NCBI RefSeq assembly: GCF_015160875.1
Contig: NZ_CP063374.1
Span: forward strand, 6,389,501-6,453,500
Length of the DNA stretch: 64,000 nt
Direction of reading: 5' to 3'
Origin: Streptomyces chromofuscus
GTDB taxonomy: Bacteria; Actinomycetota; Actinomycetes; Streptomycetales; Streptomycetaceae
The position numbers were made by a program, and so were the translations under genes. The notes beneath the pieces were generated by a model. The model had not been told where the DNA came from. It saw only the letters and a program-made list of their open reading frames with translations, and ran no database searches. Below are positions 51,961 to 60,680 of the stretch, one piece after another; the first letter of the stretch is position 1, and each line of letters begins with the position of its first letter.

Positions 51961-52705
51961 GCCAGCCGCTCGGCCGCAGCGGGACGGTGTCCCGCGAAGC
52001 CGTGTAGCCGGTCGAGGGGCGTGAACGCGCGGGTATCTGCCCGGGGCGTGCATCCGCAGTCGGTGAATGCTCCCTGAACATGGGCGGGCCATCGCGCAAG
52101 TCTTTCTGGTGAAAAGGCAGTTCGACCGGAGGAGTGCACGATGGCGGACGCTACCTCGGCATGACGGAGCGCCCCTGACCGCAAACGCGGCTCCAACCTG
52201 GCATTCACCGATCCACCAGTCCGACCGAGCCTGGAATCATGCGGCATCTCGGGTCGGCGCCGGGTCCCGTCGACGATGCGCCTGCATCGTGGGCGCACCC
52301 TGGCGCCAGTGCCGACCTGACTGGCTGATGGCCTTCCTACCGGATCACAGACGCCGACCGGCTTTCTGCGAGGAGCTGTGCCTGCCAGCGGCTCGAACTG
52401 TCGAGGACCGGCACGGCCTCCTCACCGTCGCGCGCCGTGCGCGGACGGGCTGGCTGGGCGAATGTGAAGCCCGCCGGACCGTCCCGGGGCCGCGGCCAGC
52501 AGGAGTCGGAGGCGACCAGCGGGGCCAGCGCCTATGCGCGCGGACACCGCCCCGACCGCCCCGCAATTGGGGGACCGGAAAGCCGTGACTGTTACCAGAG
52601 ACGGGCCGGCCACAGACTGGTGCATCAACAGGCCGCCATCGGACCGGACATCAGCCCGGGAAATGGTACGGCGACGGAAATCAGCGTGCGCGGAGGGACG
52701 GGGCA
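51961..52705. other. Upstream region of the lanthipeptide genes; no gene seen
   Basis: About 745 bp between the IS scrap and lanKC shows no convincing gene on either strand, although several weak frames exist. It probably contains the promoter of the lanthipeptide operon and decayed DNA. GGAGGGACGGGGCA just before ATG 52706 supplies the ribosome-binding site. Confidence 0.5.
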
Positions 52706-55291
52706 ATGGAGAACTACTTGCCGTACTGCCAGGCCAACAAGCTCTTCTACGACCGTCCTTCCGCCACCGCGGCGGAAGCTTTCAAGGTGGCGCGACGTTC
52801 CTTTCCGGAGGAGTGGACCGTAGCCTCGGACGACCACTGGACCTACCTCAGCCGCAACGGCGCCACCTTGCGGGAGCAGGGCTGGAAGATTCACGTCTCT
52901 GTGGTTCCGGAGGACGCCGAGGAAGTCATCGGGATTGTGGCCGACTACTGCCTCGAACGGGGCGTCGACTTCAAGTTCCTCACGTCGCCGAAGACGCACC
53001 TGAACCTGAACAGCAAGAACGCGAACCGCGGCAGCAGCGGCAAGCTGATCACCATCTACCCCGCAGACGACGACGCGGCGCTGGCAGAGATACTCGGCGA
53101 TCTGTCCCGCAAGCTGGAGGGGCGTACCGGCCCCTACATCCTCAGCGACCTGCGCTGGGGCGACGGGCCGCTCTACGTCCGCTTCGGCGGCTTCCGCAAG
53201 ATGTACTGCACCGGGGAGGACGGCCGCGAGGCGCTGGCGATTCGCCGGCCCGACGGCACGCTCGAGCCCGACCGGCGGCAGCCACAGTTCCATGTCCCCG
53301 AGTGGGTGCCGGTCCCGGCGCCGATCGCGGAAATGATGGCCGCTCAAGCCGCAGATAGTAGCGGCACGATGCCGTACACGGTGGAGCGCGCCCTGCACTT
53401 CTCCAACGGAGGCGGTATCTACCTGGCCCGCGACAATGCGACCGGCCGTCAGGTCGTCCTGCGCGAGGCTAGGCCTTTCGCCGGTCTGGACGGGGGCGGG
53501 AACGACGCGGTGGCACGGCTGCACCGCGAGGCCGAGACCCTGCAAGCCCTGGCCGACCTGGACTTCGTACCCGACTTCCTCGGCACGTTCACAGTGTGGG
53601 AACACCACTTCCTGGTCGAGGAGTACATCGAGGGTGAGACGCTGTGGACCTACATGGCCTCGCGCACCCCGTTCACCGACACGGCCAATGACCCGGAGAG
53701 GGCCGCTGAGTACGTGGCGGGTGCGCTGGAGCTGTGCGACCAATTGGAGCAGGCCCTGGGAAGGCTGCACGAACGGGGATACGTCTTCGCCGACCTCCAT
53801 CCGCGCAACGTCATGGTGCGGCCGGACGGGAGGGTGGCGCTGGTGGACTTCGAGGTCGCGTACCGCCCGGACAATGATCCCACGCCCACACTGGGGTGCC
53901 CCGGTTTCATCACTCCGAAGGCGCTGGCGGGCCCGGAACGCGATCAGTACGCGCTGGACTGCATCAGGCTGGCCATGTTCATGCCGCTGACCCCGATGCT
54001 CGACCTCGCCAACGCCAAGGTCGAGGAATTCACCGACGCGATCGCCGCGTTCTTCCCGTCGGCCGCCACCGCCATGGCCTCGACGCGGGACAGGTTGCGG
54101 CACACTCTCGGCGTCGAAGACGGTGCGCGGGGGCCCGGCCATTTGTTCGCGGCAGCCGCTGACGACCCTGCCGGTCCGGCCATGGAGGCACTCATCGACG
54201 CGCTGGCGCAGGCGATCACCGCGTCCGCCACCCCTGAGCGCGCCGACCGTCTCTTCCCCGGCGACCCCCGCGCGCTGAACGACGGTGGGTACGGGCTGGC
54301 GCACGGCGCGGCAGGTGTCCTGTTCGCGCTGCGGATGGCTGGCCGCGAAGTCGATTCGGAGCACGTCGACTGGCTGGCGGCCGCCGCCCAGAAGGCACCA
54401 GCACGCGCCGGCCTGTACGACGGACTGCATGGGGCGGCGCTGGTCCTGCACGGTCTGGGGCGCGAGGAGGAGGCGCTGCGCATCCTGGAGCGGGTCGATG
54501 CCGTCCCGCTTCCTGGCTCCCCGAGCCTGTCCGGGGGATTGGCGGGCATCGGACTCGTGATGCGCTACTTCGCGGCGGCCACGGGGGACGAGCGGTGGCG
54601 GCGGCGCCAGGCCGAGGTCCTCGATCGGCTGACTGTGCTGGTGTCCAAGGCGCCGTCCGGCGCGACACGCTCCGCGGGTCTCATGGACGGGTGGGCGGGA
54701 GCGGCGTCGCTTTTCCTCTCCTCCTACGAGGACTTCCAAGCCCCGGCCTTCCTGGACCTCGCACGGCAGGCCATCGGCCGCGACCTCGCCGCCTCCGAGA
54801 CCAAGGACAACGGCGAGGTGCTGATCAAGGACGGCATCCGTCTGGTGGCCTATCTCGGTGACGGGAGCAGCGGTCTGGCCGAGCCGATCGCCCGGTACCT
54901 TCGCCTGCGTCCGGACGAAAACCTTGCCGCGGTACACCGCGGGATCCTTGCAGCGGCACAGCCTCGTTTCACCATCGAGTCCGGACTCGACGGGGGGCGC
55001 TCTGGACTGCTCACCGTCCTCGCGGCGCACCCCGATACGGCCGCGCTACCGGAGATACTGGGCCGCCAGATACGTAGCCTCTCCGTGCACGCGGTCCCTC
55101 TGGAGGCGGGAATCGCGTTCCCGGGGCGCTGGCTGCTGCGGCTCTCCATGGACCTGGCCACCGGCACGGCGGGGGTGCTGTACGCCCTGCACGCTGCCCG
55201 GAACGCGGTCGGGGGTCTGCAGCCCGGCGGCGGCCGAACCCTCTCGACTTGGTCTCACGCGACGGGCCTGCCGTTTGCGCGGCCCCAGTGA
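52706..55291 (+). CDS. lanKC: Class III lanthipeptide synthetase (LanKC)
   Basis: The 861-aa enzyme has the three class III modules. Residues ~1-210 are the lyase-like N-terminus (MENYLPYCQANKLFYDRPSA, GVDFKFLTSPKTHLNLNSKN, ITIYPADDDAALAEILGDL). Residues ~225-500 are a Ser/Thr kinase-like domain with YVFADLHPRNVMVRPDG (catalytic Asp, about 362) and VALVDFEVAY. Residues ~510-861 are a LanC-like cyclase (GYGLAHGAAGVLFALRMAG, SLSGGLAGIGLVMRYF, GLMDGWAGAASLFLS, GLDGGRSGLLTVLA). The zinc ligands of LanL/LanM (CHG) are absent, which places it in class III, not IV. It phosphorylates Ser/Thr, eliminates phosphate and forms (methyl)lanthionine or labionin. Two precursor genes follow. Confidence 0.93.
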   Translation: MENYLPYCQANKLFYDRPSATAAEAFKVARRSFPEEWTVASDDHWTYLSRNGATLREQGWKIHVSVVPEDAEEVIGIVADYCLERGVDFKFLTSPKTHLNLNSKNANRGSSGKLITIYPADDDAALAEILGDLSRKLEGRTGPYILSDLRWGDGPLYVRFGGFRKMYCTGEDGREALAIRRPDGTLEPDRRQPQFHVPEWVPVPAPIAEMMAAQAADSSGTMPYTVERALHFSNGGGIYLARDNATGRQVVLREARPFAGLDGGGNDAVARLHREAETLQALADLDFVPDFLGTFTVWEHHFLVEEYIEGETLWTYMASRTPFTDTANDPERAAEYVAGALELCDQLEQALGRLHERGYVFADLHPRNVMVRPDGRVALVDFEVAYRPDNDPTPTLGCPGFITPKALAGPERDQYALDCIRLAMFMPLTPMLDLANAKVEEFTDAIAAFFPSAATAMASTRDRLRHTLGVEDGARGPGHLFAAAADDPAGPAMEALIDALAQAITASATPERADRLFPGDPRALNDGGYGLAHGAAGVLFALRMAGREVDSEHVDWLAAAAQKAPARAGLYDGLHGAALVLHGLGREEEALRILERVDAVPLPGSPSLSGGLAGIGLVMRYFAAATGDERWRRRQAEVLDRLTVLVSKAPSGATRSAGLMDGWAGAASLFLSSYEDFQAPAFLDLARQAIGRDLAASETKDNGEVLIKDGIRLVAYLGDGSSGLAEPIARYLRLRPDENLAAVHRGILAAAQPRFTIESGLDGGRSGLLTVLAAHPDTAALPEILGRQIRSLSVHAVPLEAGIAFPGRWLLRLSMDLATGTAGVLYALHAARNAVGGLQPGGGRTLSTWSHATGLPFARPQ

Positions 55292-55357
55292 TGCGACCAA
55301 GCCCTCTCGGCACGTCCCGGAGGGCAAGCAATGCACAACGTCTCAAGGGAGAAACCG

Positions 55358-55480
55358 ATGAACAACATCCTCGAGCTCCAGGCCCTGCAGACCGAGCAGA
55401 ACGGCGTGGCCATCAGCAGCTACGTCAGCAACGGGTGCACCTCCGGCACCTACGTGCCCGAGGAGACCGCGGGCGAGTAG
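55358..55480 (+). CDS. lanA1: Class III lanthipeptide precursor 1 (labionin motif)
   Basis: The 40-aa precursor is MNNILELQALQTEQNGVAIS followed by SYVSNGCTSGTYVPEETAGE. It has the class III leader signature ILELQ, identical to that of labyrinthopeptin precursors, and a perfect S-X2-S-X2-C core (S-YV-S-NG-C), the pattern that LanKC turns into labionin. The tail T-SG-T-YVPEET repeats the spacing of a second ring but has no Cys. AAGGGAGAAACCG precedes the ATG. It lies 66 bp after lanKC, in the same operon. Cleavage site between leader and core is unknown. Confidence 0.9.
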   Translation: MNNILELQALQTEQNGVAISSYVSNGCTSGTYVPEETAGE

Positions 55481-55579
55481 TCCTTCTCGCTCTGGACCGA
55501 GGCAGCCGTTCACGCGCTGCCTGCCCCCAGCCGGCCTCGCACTCACGCGCCCGGCATCACCGCAATGGAGGAAAACAGC

Positions 55580-55696
55580 ATGCAGAACGTTCTCGAGCTC
55601 CAGAACCTGCCCGTGACCATGGACGAGCCGATGGGCGCCGACTTCCTCGGCAGCCTCCTCAGCAACCACTGCACCGACGTCGCGTCGGCTGAGTAA
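55580..55696 (+). CDS. lanA2: Class III lanthipeptide precursor 2 (labionin motif)
   Basis: The 38-aa precursor is MQNVLELQNLPVTMDEPMGA followed by DFLGSLLSNHCTDVASAE. It has the leader motif VLELQ and a perfect S-LL-S-NH-C labionin motif, different in side chains from precursor 1. GGAGGAAA lies 6 nt before the ATG. Both precursors end in acidic residues after the Cys. It is 99 bp downstream of precursor 1 and 86 bp before the exporter, so all four genes form one operon. Confidence 0.9.
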   Translation: MQNVLELQNLPVTMDEPMGADFLGSLLSNHCTDVASAE

Positions 55697-55782
55697 TAGC
55701 ACCGCCAGGACCCATCTCGTGGCCGCGCGCCGCCTGCCCAGCGGTGCGCGGCCACCGAGCTTCTCGCCGGAGGCAACGCCGA

Positions 55783-57072
55783 ATGGACTGCACACCACTG
55801 CGGCGCAACCGCCCCTACAGGCATCTGTGGACGGCGCAGGCCCTCTCGGCCTTCGGTGCGCAGGCCTCGATGGTGGCGATTCCCCTCGCGGTCATCCACC
55901 AACTGAACAGTGCCTCGGTCGTCGCCCTTGTCAGCTTCACCGAAGGCATCGTGCTCCTAGCTGTGCTGCCCGTGGCGGGGCTGGCTATCGACCGTCTGGG
56001 TTACCGACCGGTCTTGATCTTCTGCGATGTGGTGCGTGTACCCACCCTGGCAGTGATGGGCTGGGCCATCGGCACCCATCAGCTCTCCCCAGCCCTTGTC
56101 GTCGTCTGTGCTGCTATCAACGGCGCGGCGAACGCGCCCTTCTGGCCAGCAGTCACCGCAGCCGTACGCGCTGTCGTCCCGGACTCCCAGATGGCCCTGG
56201 CCCTCGCGCTCGGGCAGGCCCGCTCCGCCGTGGCGGGCATCCTGGGTCCGCTTTTGGCTGCGGCCCTTTACCAGCGGTCCCCCGCCCTACCGATGCTCTG
56301 CGCAGCCGGTTCCTGCTTGGTCTCGCTCGCCTGTGTGGTGACCGCACGGCTGCCGTGGCCGACCACGAAGGCGAAACGACCGGTACGCGGATTCCCCCTG
56401 ATTGGCGGCTGGCGATTCCTGGTCGCCCAGCCGTTCCTGCGTCACATGATGATCTACGGCGCGGTCACCAACCTCGCCTTCGGCGGCATCGTCTTGGTCA
56501 CCACCACCGACTACGTCCGCTCGGGCGACACCACCGGCACCGGATGGCTCTTCGCCCTCGCCGGCACGGGGAACCTCCTCGGCTCGCTGGCGATCGCGCC
56601 CGGCATGCACCGTCTGGCTCCCCGAGCCTTGATCCTGCTGCTCGCCTGGAACGTTGCCCTGTTCGGAGCCGTCGCCGCCGCCCTGGGCACGGGGGTCTGG
56701 AGTGCCCCGTTGCTCGGATTGTGCTGCGTGTCGTCGCCGGCACTCAACGTCGTCGTCCAGAGAGTGCTCCTCCGAACGACACCGTCGGCCCTGCTGGGGC
56801 GCGTCCAGGTGGCCTTCCAGACTGCGCCCCAACTGCTGGCTTCCGTTGGACCGATGGCCGGGGCGGGCCTACTCCGCGTCACCTCCTCGCACACCGCGCT
56901 GATCGTCCTGGCTGGCGTCATCGCTACCATGACCGTCCTCACAGCCGTCACGTCCGCCCTGCGGCACGTTCCACCGGCCCACACCGACACCCCTGCCGAA
57001 CAGCGGGAGGACGAAGCGACGGATGGACGGCGGACACATGCGTCCACGATGCGGGCGGATCCCCTGCGGTAG
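55783..57072 (+). CDS. MFS transporter, probable lanthipeptide exporter
   Basis: The 429-aa protein has about 12 membrane segments (FGAQASMVAIPLAVIHQLNS, ALVSFTEGIVLLAVLPVAG, LALALGQARSAVAGILGPLL, ALIVLAGVIATMTVLTAVTS) and the MFS loop DRLGYRPVLIFCDVVRVPT between segments 2 and 3. GGAGG is 10 nt before ATG 55783. It closes the lanthipeptide operon and probably exports or gives immunity to the product. Known class III clusters more often use ABC exporters, so MFS is unusual. Its C-terminus is long and charged. Confidence 0.88.
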   Translation: MDCTPLRRNRPYRHLWTAQALSAFGAQASMVAIPLAVIHQLNSASVVALVSFTEGIVLLAVLPVAGLAIDRLGYRPVLIFCDVVRVPTLAVMGWAIGTHQLSPALVVVCAAINGAANAPFWPAVTAAVRAVVPDSQMALALALGQARSAVAGILGPLLAAALYQRSPALPMLCAAGSCLVSLACVVTARLPWPTTKAKRPVRGFPLIGGWRFLVAQPFLRHMMIYGAVTNLAFGGIVLVTTTDYVRSGDTTGTGWLFALAGTGNLLGSLAIAPGMHRLAPRALILLLAWNVALFGAVAAALGTGVWSAPLLGLCCVSSPALNVVVQRVLLRTTPSALLGRVQVAFQTAPQLLASVGPMAGAGLLRVTSSHTALIVLAGVIATMTVLTAVTSALRHVPPAHTDTPAEQREDEATDGRRTHASTMRADPLR

Positions 57073-57236
57073 CTCGCGTCCCCCGGTCCGCGGAACGGCC
57101 CGGCGGGCCCTCCGGCCACGGAGGGCGTTGAATACGCCGGGCGGGACCCTCCGGGTTCGGACGCGTTCTGCCGGAGGGGCACGCGACGAGAACACCTGTC
57201 GGCGGCCCGGCTCACTGGACAGGCCGCCGACGCGGG

Positions 57237-57627
57237 GGTGATGGGACCTGGTAACGGGGCGGTCGGCGAGGTGTTCTGGCCGGTGCTCGTTGGCCGCTGT
57301 CAGCAGCGCCTCCTGGGCCAGGCGGTAGGGCTGGCCGTCGTTCTCGGGGATCTCGTCCGGATTCGCCAGGGCATCAGCGAGTGCGGCGCCGGGGCGGCTG
57401 GCACAGTTGTGGAGGAGCTGCTGAACGTCGGACGCGTTGAGCAGCTCGTGGGCGCCAATGGTTAGACCGTGCTCACGGCGTATCCGAACGGTGATCTGGG
57501 CGGCATCCAGCGAACGCCGCCCAGGTCAGCGAACGGGGCGTCGAGCGGCTCCTGCGGGGCGATGTCGAGTGCCTGCCGTACGTCGTCGGCCAGGTCCTGC
57601 ACGACGGCAGTGGTCGGGGCTTGTCAT
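57237..57627 (-). pseudogene. Acyl/peptidyl carrier protein, broken at the phosphopantetheine site
   Basis: The minus-strand sequence reads TTAVVQDLADDVRQALDIAP, QEPLDAPFADLGG, then in another frame LDAAQITVRIRREHGLTIGA, HELLNASDVQQLLHNC. This is a carrier protein in which GG-D-S-L is replaced by a one-base deletion exactly at the Asp-Ser pair, so no prosthetic group can attach. A second frame change follows MTSPD. AGGAGAG precedes ATG 57627. It sits 16 bp behind the broken MFS gene. Confidence 0.7.
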
Positions 57628-57643
57628 ATGTCGCTCTCCTTCA

Positions 57644-58430
57644 TCAGTGTCGATCGGCGCCTTCGGCCCCGAGAGGGGACGGGCCGGGTGGGGGACGGGG
57701 GGTATCGGTGGGAGGCGCGGACCGCGCCAGGACGGGCCGCCATGTCCAGGCGGCCGGGTGAGGGGTCGGCGCGACGCGGCGGCCCCGGTGCGTGCGCAGG
57801 GAGAACCGGCCGGCGAGCAGCACCACCGGCACGGCCGTCACGGCGACCAGGACGGAGGCGGGTGCCCACCAGGCGCAGTGCGGTAGCCCGACCTGGCCAG
57901 TCGTCCTCCGGCCAGGCCGCTGGCCGCCATGGCGGCCCAGGGGAGCAGCAGGAGCAGCAGGAGCAGCGGGATAGCGGCGGGGGCGTGCCCGCCTCCAGGG
58001 CGAGCAACGGCAGGTACTCGTCCACGACTCCGAGCCCGGTCACCACCGCGGCCAGTGCCACGGCGGAACGCACCCAGGGCGTCGTACGAGCCTCGGACAA
58101 CCCGGCGCGCAGCAGTGCCGCCCAGCTTGCGGCCAGGGCGCCGGTGCCGGCGAACGAGACGGGGGCGCGTCCGCGGCGGGCCAGGCCGAGCGCGGTGGGA
58201 ACGGCGAGCAGGGTGAGCAGCACCGACGTCCAACCGGCGGCACGGTAACCGCCGAGCAGCGCCACCGGAGCGGCGGTAAGCGCGCCGGCCGACACCGGGC
58301 AGGCCTGGACCGCCGCCACCCGGCTGCTGGCGCGCGCGTACAGTAGGAACTGTAAGGTCCCCGAGGTGAGGGCGGCACCAAGACTGCTCGGGGACGTACT
58401 GCGGGAGTCCGCCGGGGACCGCTGACGGCG
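57644..58430 (-). pseudogene. MFS-type transporter, frameshifted and 5'-truncated
   Basis: The upstream part reads LGAALTSGTLQFLLYARASS, then SAGALTAAPVALLGGYRAAG, WTSVLLTLLAVPTALGLARR and LAAVVTGLGVVDEYLPLLA. A frame change near 57990 leads to AIPLLLLLLLLPWAAMAASG, and another near 57850 to VLVAVTAVPVVLLAGRFSLR, ending GADRH-stop at 57644. The N-terminal half of a 12-segment MFS protein is missing. It belongs to the same dead operon as the carrier protein and hydrolase. Confidence 0.7.
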
Positions 58431-58437
58431 AATGGCC

Positions 58438-59234
58438 TCAGCCAGCGGCGCTGAGGAACGCCAGCATCGCCCGGTTCACCGCGGCAGGCCGCTCCAGGTA
58501 GCCGTAGTGGCCGCAGTCCGCCATCTGTGTGTACTGCCCGCGGGGAAGAGCGGCGGCGACCTCCGCGCCCAAGTCCGACCGCACGATCAAATCGTGCTCG
58601 AACCCCATCACAGGACGGGCACCGTGACACGCCCCAGGGCGGGGAGCCGGTCATCCGGTTCCTCGCCCGAGGGTGTCGGCGTCCCGGCCGCCCCGGTGCG
58701 CTCGACCGCTTCGAACAGGTCAAGCCAGTCGAGCACCTCCTCCTCGCGCCGCCAGGTGGCGGGCGAGAGATTGAGCACGGCGCGCAGCCATGCGGCGTAC
58801 CGCGGCGGCAAGCGGACCCCGCTGGCCTCCAACTCCCGCTCGGCGTCTGCCATCTCCCCAGCGAATAGGTCGCTGCGGCCCCGCGCGGCCATCAGGACGG
58901 CCCGGCTCACCAGGTCCGGCCAGGTCAGGAGCAACTCCTGCACGACCTCGGCGCCGAACGAGGCACCCACGACCCGGCACGGAGCCAGTTCCAACCGCTC
59001 CATCGCTACAGCTAGTTCGGCTGCGACGCGCCGAGGATCTTCCGGCCGCCCGAGGGTCCGCGCCGCGGTGCGGTCGAAGGTAACCACGCGGAAGCCCGCA
59101 GAGAGCAACGCGGGCACCTGGTGCACGTCCCACACCCGGTCCGGCGCCCCGCTGCCCGCGACGAGCAGCACGGGCTCCCCCGCCCTTTCGTCCCGCACGG
59201 TGAACTCCGCACCCTCCACATGCAGCGTCAGCAT
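58438..59234 (-). pseudogene. Alpha/beta hydrolase with one-base frameshift
   Basis: From ATG 59234 (behind GAGGAGG) the protein reads MLTLHVEGAEFTVRDERAGE, LLVAGSGAPDRVWDVHQVPA, CRVVGASFGAEVVQELLLTW with the nucleophile GASFG, up to LGRVTVPVL then TGA. The expected continuation (VMGFEHDLIVRSDLGAEV, QMADCGHYGYLERPAAV with the catalytic His, LAFLSAAG-stop at 58438) is in another frame because CTG-GTG has lost a G. A single base separates it from an intact gene, so a sequencing error is also possible. Confidence 0.8.
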
Positions 59235-59527
59235 GCGCGCCTCCTCTCAGTCGGTCCCGGCAGCGGTTTCGTCCGGCAGACCGTCGCGCGCCCGGTGGAG
59301 CCACCGCAAGGCGGATGTCGGCCAAGGGCCGGTGCTTGGGGTAGGCCGGATCGACTAGGTTCCCAGCCCGGCGGATTGCACGCATCGGTGGTACTGGACG
59401 GCGCCCGTCGATGGCGCAAGGAAGGCTACGGCATGCACGCCGCGTCCGGCCCGGGCGTCAGGGCGGTGCTTGCGCGGGGACGGCCGAGGCATTCCCTTTT
59501 GCCACCTTTCCCTCCATATGGGCCTGT

Positions 59528-59555
59528 GTCCTCTTGCTGTCGAACAGCTTCATGA
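59528..59555 (+). promoter_or_regulatory. Conserved block upstream of the LuxR gene, with palindrome
   Basis: GTCCTCTTGCTGTCGAACAG, continuing CTTCATGA, contains GCTGT-CGA-ACAGC and is conserved in the distant inverted copy at 49719-49746. It is the best-conserved element of the duplicated upstream region and a candidate operator. No gene is seen in the rest of 59235-59756. Confidence 0.45.
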
Positions 59556-59756
59556 AAGGCGCTGTCGCGGCCGTCCGTTCCGTCCCCCAGTGATGATTTC
59601 CACGCGGAAGGCGTTCGGCAAGGCGCACGACACTTCCGGCCGGCGGCTGGGACGCGCCCCACCGGTCGGCATCCCCTGCAGCCGCGCGCGACAGGTGCGC
59701 GCTCCAGCCGTGCACGGAAGCGCGTCCCGCTCAACGACCAGGAAGGAGGCCATCAA

Positions 59757-60008
59757 ATGGACCAGGCTGTCAGTGACCGGACCGTGCAACTGAGCCAGCA
59801 GGAGCAGCGAGTTCTTGCGCATATGGCCGATGGACTGACGTACACCGCCATCGCGCAGCGCATGAAGCTCAGCCGCCACACGGTCGACACCTACATCCGG
59901 CGGATCCGGGCCAAGACCGGGGCACGCAACCGTATGCAGCTACTCCTGCATGCCTTGGCGCTAAGCGACGTCCAACCCGCGGCCGACGATGCCAACCACG
60001 CCCTGTGA
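59757..60008 (+). CDS. Stand-alone LuxR-type helix-turn-helix regulator
   Basis: The 83-aa protein is almost entirely a LuxR/NarL DNA-binding domain: MDQAVSDRTVQLSQQEQRVL, then AHMADGLTYTAIAQRMKLSR (scaffold and turn) and HTVDTYIRRIRAKTGARNRM (recognition helix). There is no receiver or ligand domain. AGGAAGGAGG lies 6 nt before the ATG. It is intact, while almost all its neighbours are broken, so it is likely still under selection, perhaps for control of the lanthipeptide or SagB genes. A dead copy lies at 49.4 kb. Confidence 0.87.
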   Translation: MDQAVSDRTVQLSQQEQRVLAHMADGLTYTAIAQRMKLSRHTVDTYIRRIRAKTGARNRMQLLLHALALSDVQPAADDANHAL

Positions 60009-60087
60009 GGGCATCCCTCATCGATCACTCAGGCGTGCCGGTCGGTGTCCGGCTGGGCGACGGGCTCGACCGATATAAGGAACCTCT

Positions 60088-60680
60088 TTGTCAAGGACCA
60101 CACAGAACGCGACCAGCGATCCGCAACGCGTCAGCCGTCTGGAGGAGCTCTACCAAGGCCGGTTCCGCTGGGACCTCGTCCGGGAATTTCCGGTGCAGGA
60201 TTCGGTGGATGCCGCGGTCAGCGACCACGAAACTGGGGAATGCACCGCACTGCTGCAGGACCTTCGGCCACGATGCCGTCGATGCCCGCGCCGCTCTGCG
60301 TGATGGGTCTTTGGACGATCCCGGCAAGCGTGGGTACTTCGATCTTCAGGCGGAACCCGCTCTGTGCGGCCGAGCCCTATCCCACGACAAAACCTCCCGC
60401 ATGGTGAAGGCCACCGACGCCCATTGCACGCCGGCAGCGTTCTCCCCGGCCATCGAGAACGCGCTTGGCGCCGGGGCGTTCTTGGCCGCAGCACCGGCCG
60501 GGTCGCTGCGCGACCTGCTCAACGACCTCGAGCGTCGCGGCGCACGCCTTGCAAGCGCCGACAGGCGAAACCCAGGGGGTGCGGCCTCGCATCGAGGGCA
60601 TCGACGACTATCTCTTCAACGGCGGCAAGGTCTTCATCGGGCACACCCCCTGTCGCCGAGGTGGTCAGCGTATCGGCGTA
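60088..60680 (+). pseudogene. Acyl-CoA dehydrogenase, frameshifted and truncated
   Basis: The start (TTG 60088 after ATAAGGAAC) reads LSRTTQNATSDPQRVSRLEE, LYQGRFRWDLVREFPVQDSV. Other frames continue with GKRGYFDLQAEPALCGRALS, AIENALGAGAFLAAAPAGSL and YLFNGGKVFIGHTPVAEVVS, the acyl-CoA dehydrogenase N-terminal and beta domains. At least two frame changes occur and the C-terminal catalytic domain is absent. The break leads directly into a thioesterase remnant. Confidence 0.7.

Noticed and set aside
52625..55030. An ~800-codon open frame on the minus strand opposite lanKC
   Set aside because: It mirrors the GC-rich third positions of the real gene, has no recognisable domain, and overlaps a clear LanKC along its full length.
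52706..55291. Class IV (LanL) lanthipeptide synthetase
   Set aside because: The cyclase domain lacks the Cys-Cys-His zinc ligands expected in LanL; GLMDGWAG and GLDGGRSG occupy those places, so class III fits better.
55358..55696. Lipolanthine (avionin-type) precursors
   Set aside because: Avionin formation needs a C-terminal Cys decarboxylated by a LanD enzyme; both precursors have 8-13 residues after the Cys and no LanD gene is visible.
59411..59593. Small protein genes in the region before the LuxR gene (for example MKLFDSKRTQAH on the minus strand)
   Set aside because: The inverted copy at 49.7 kb does not preserve a start codon or length, so the conserved DNA is more likely regulatory.
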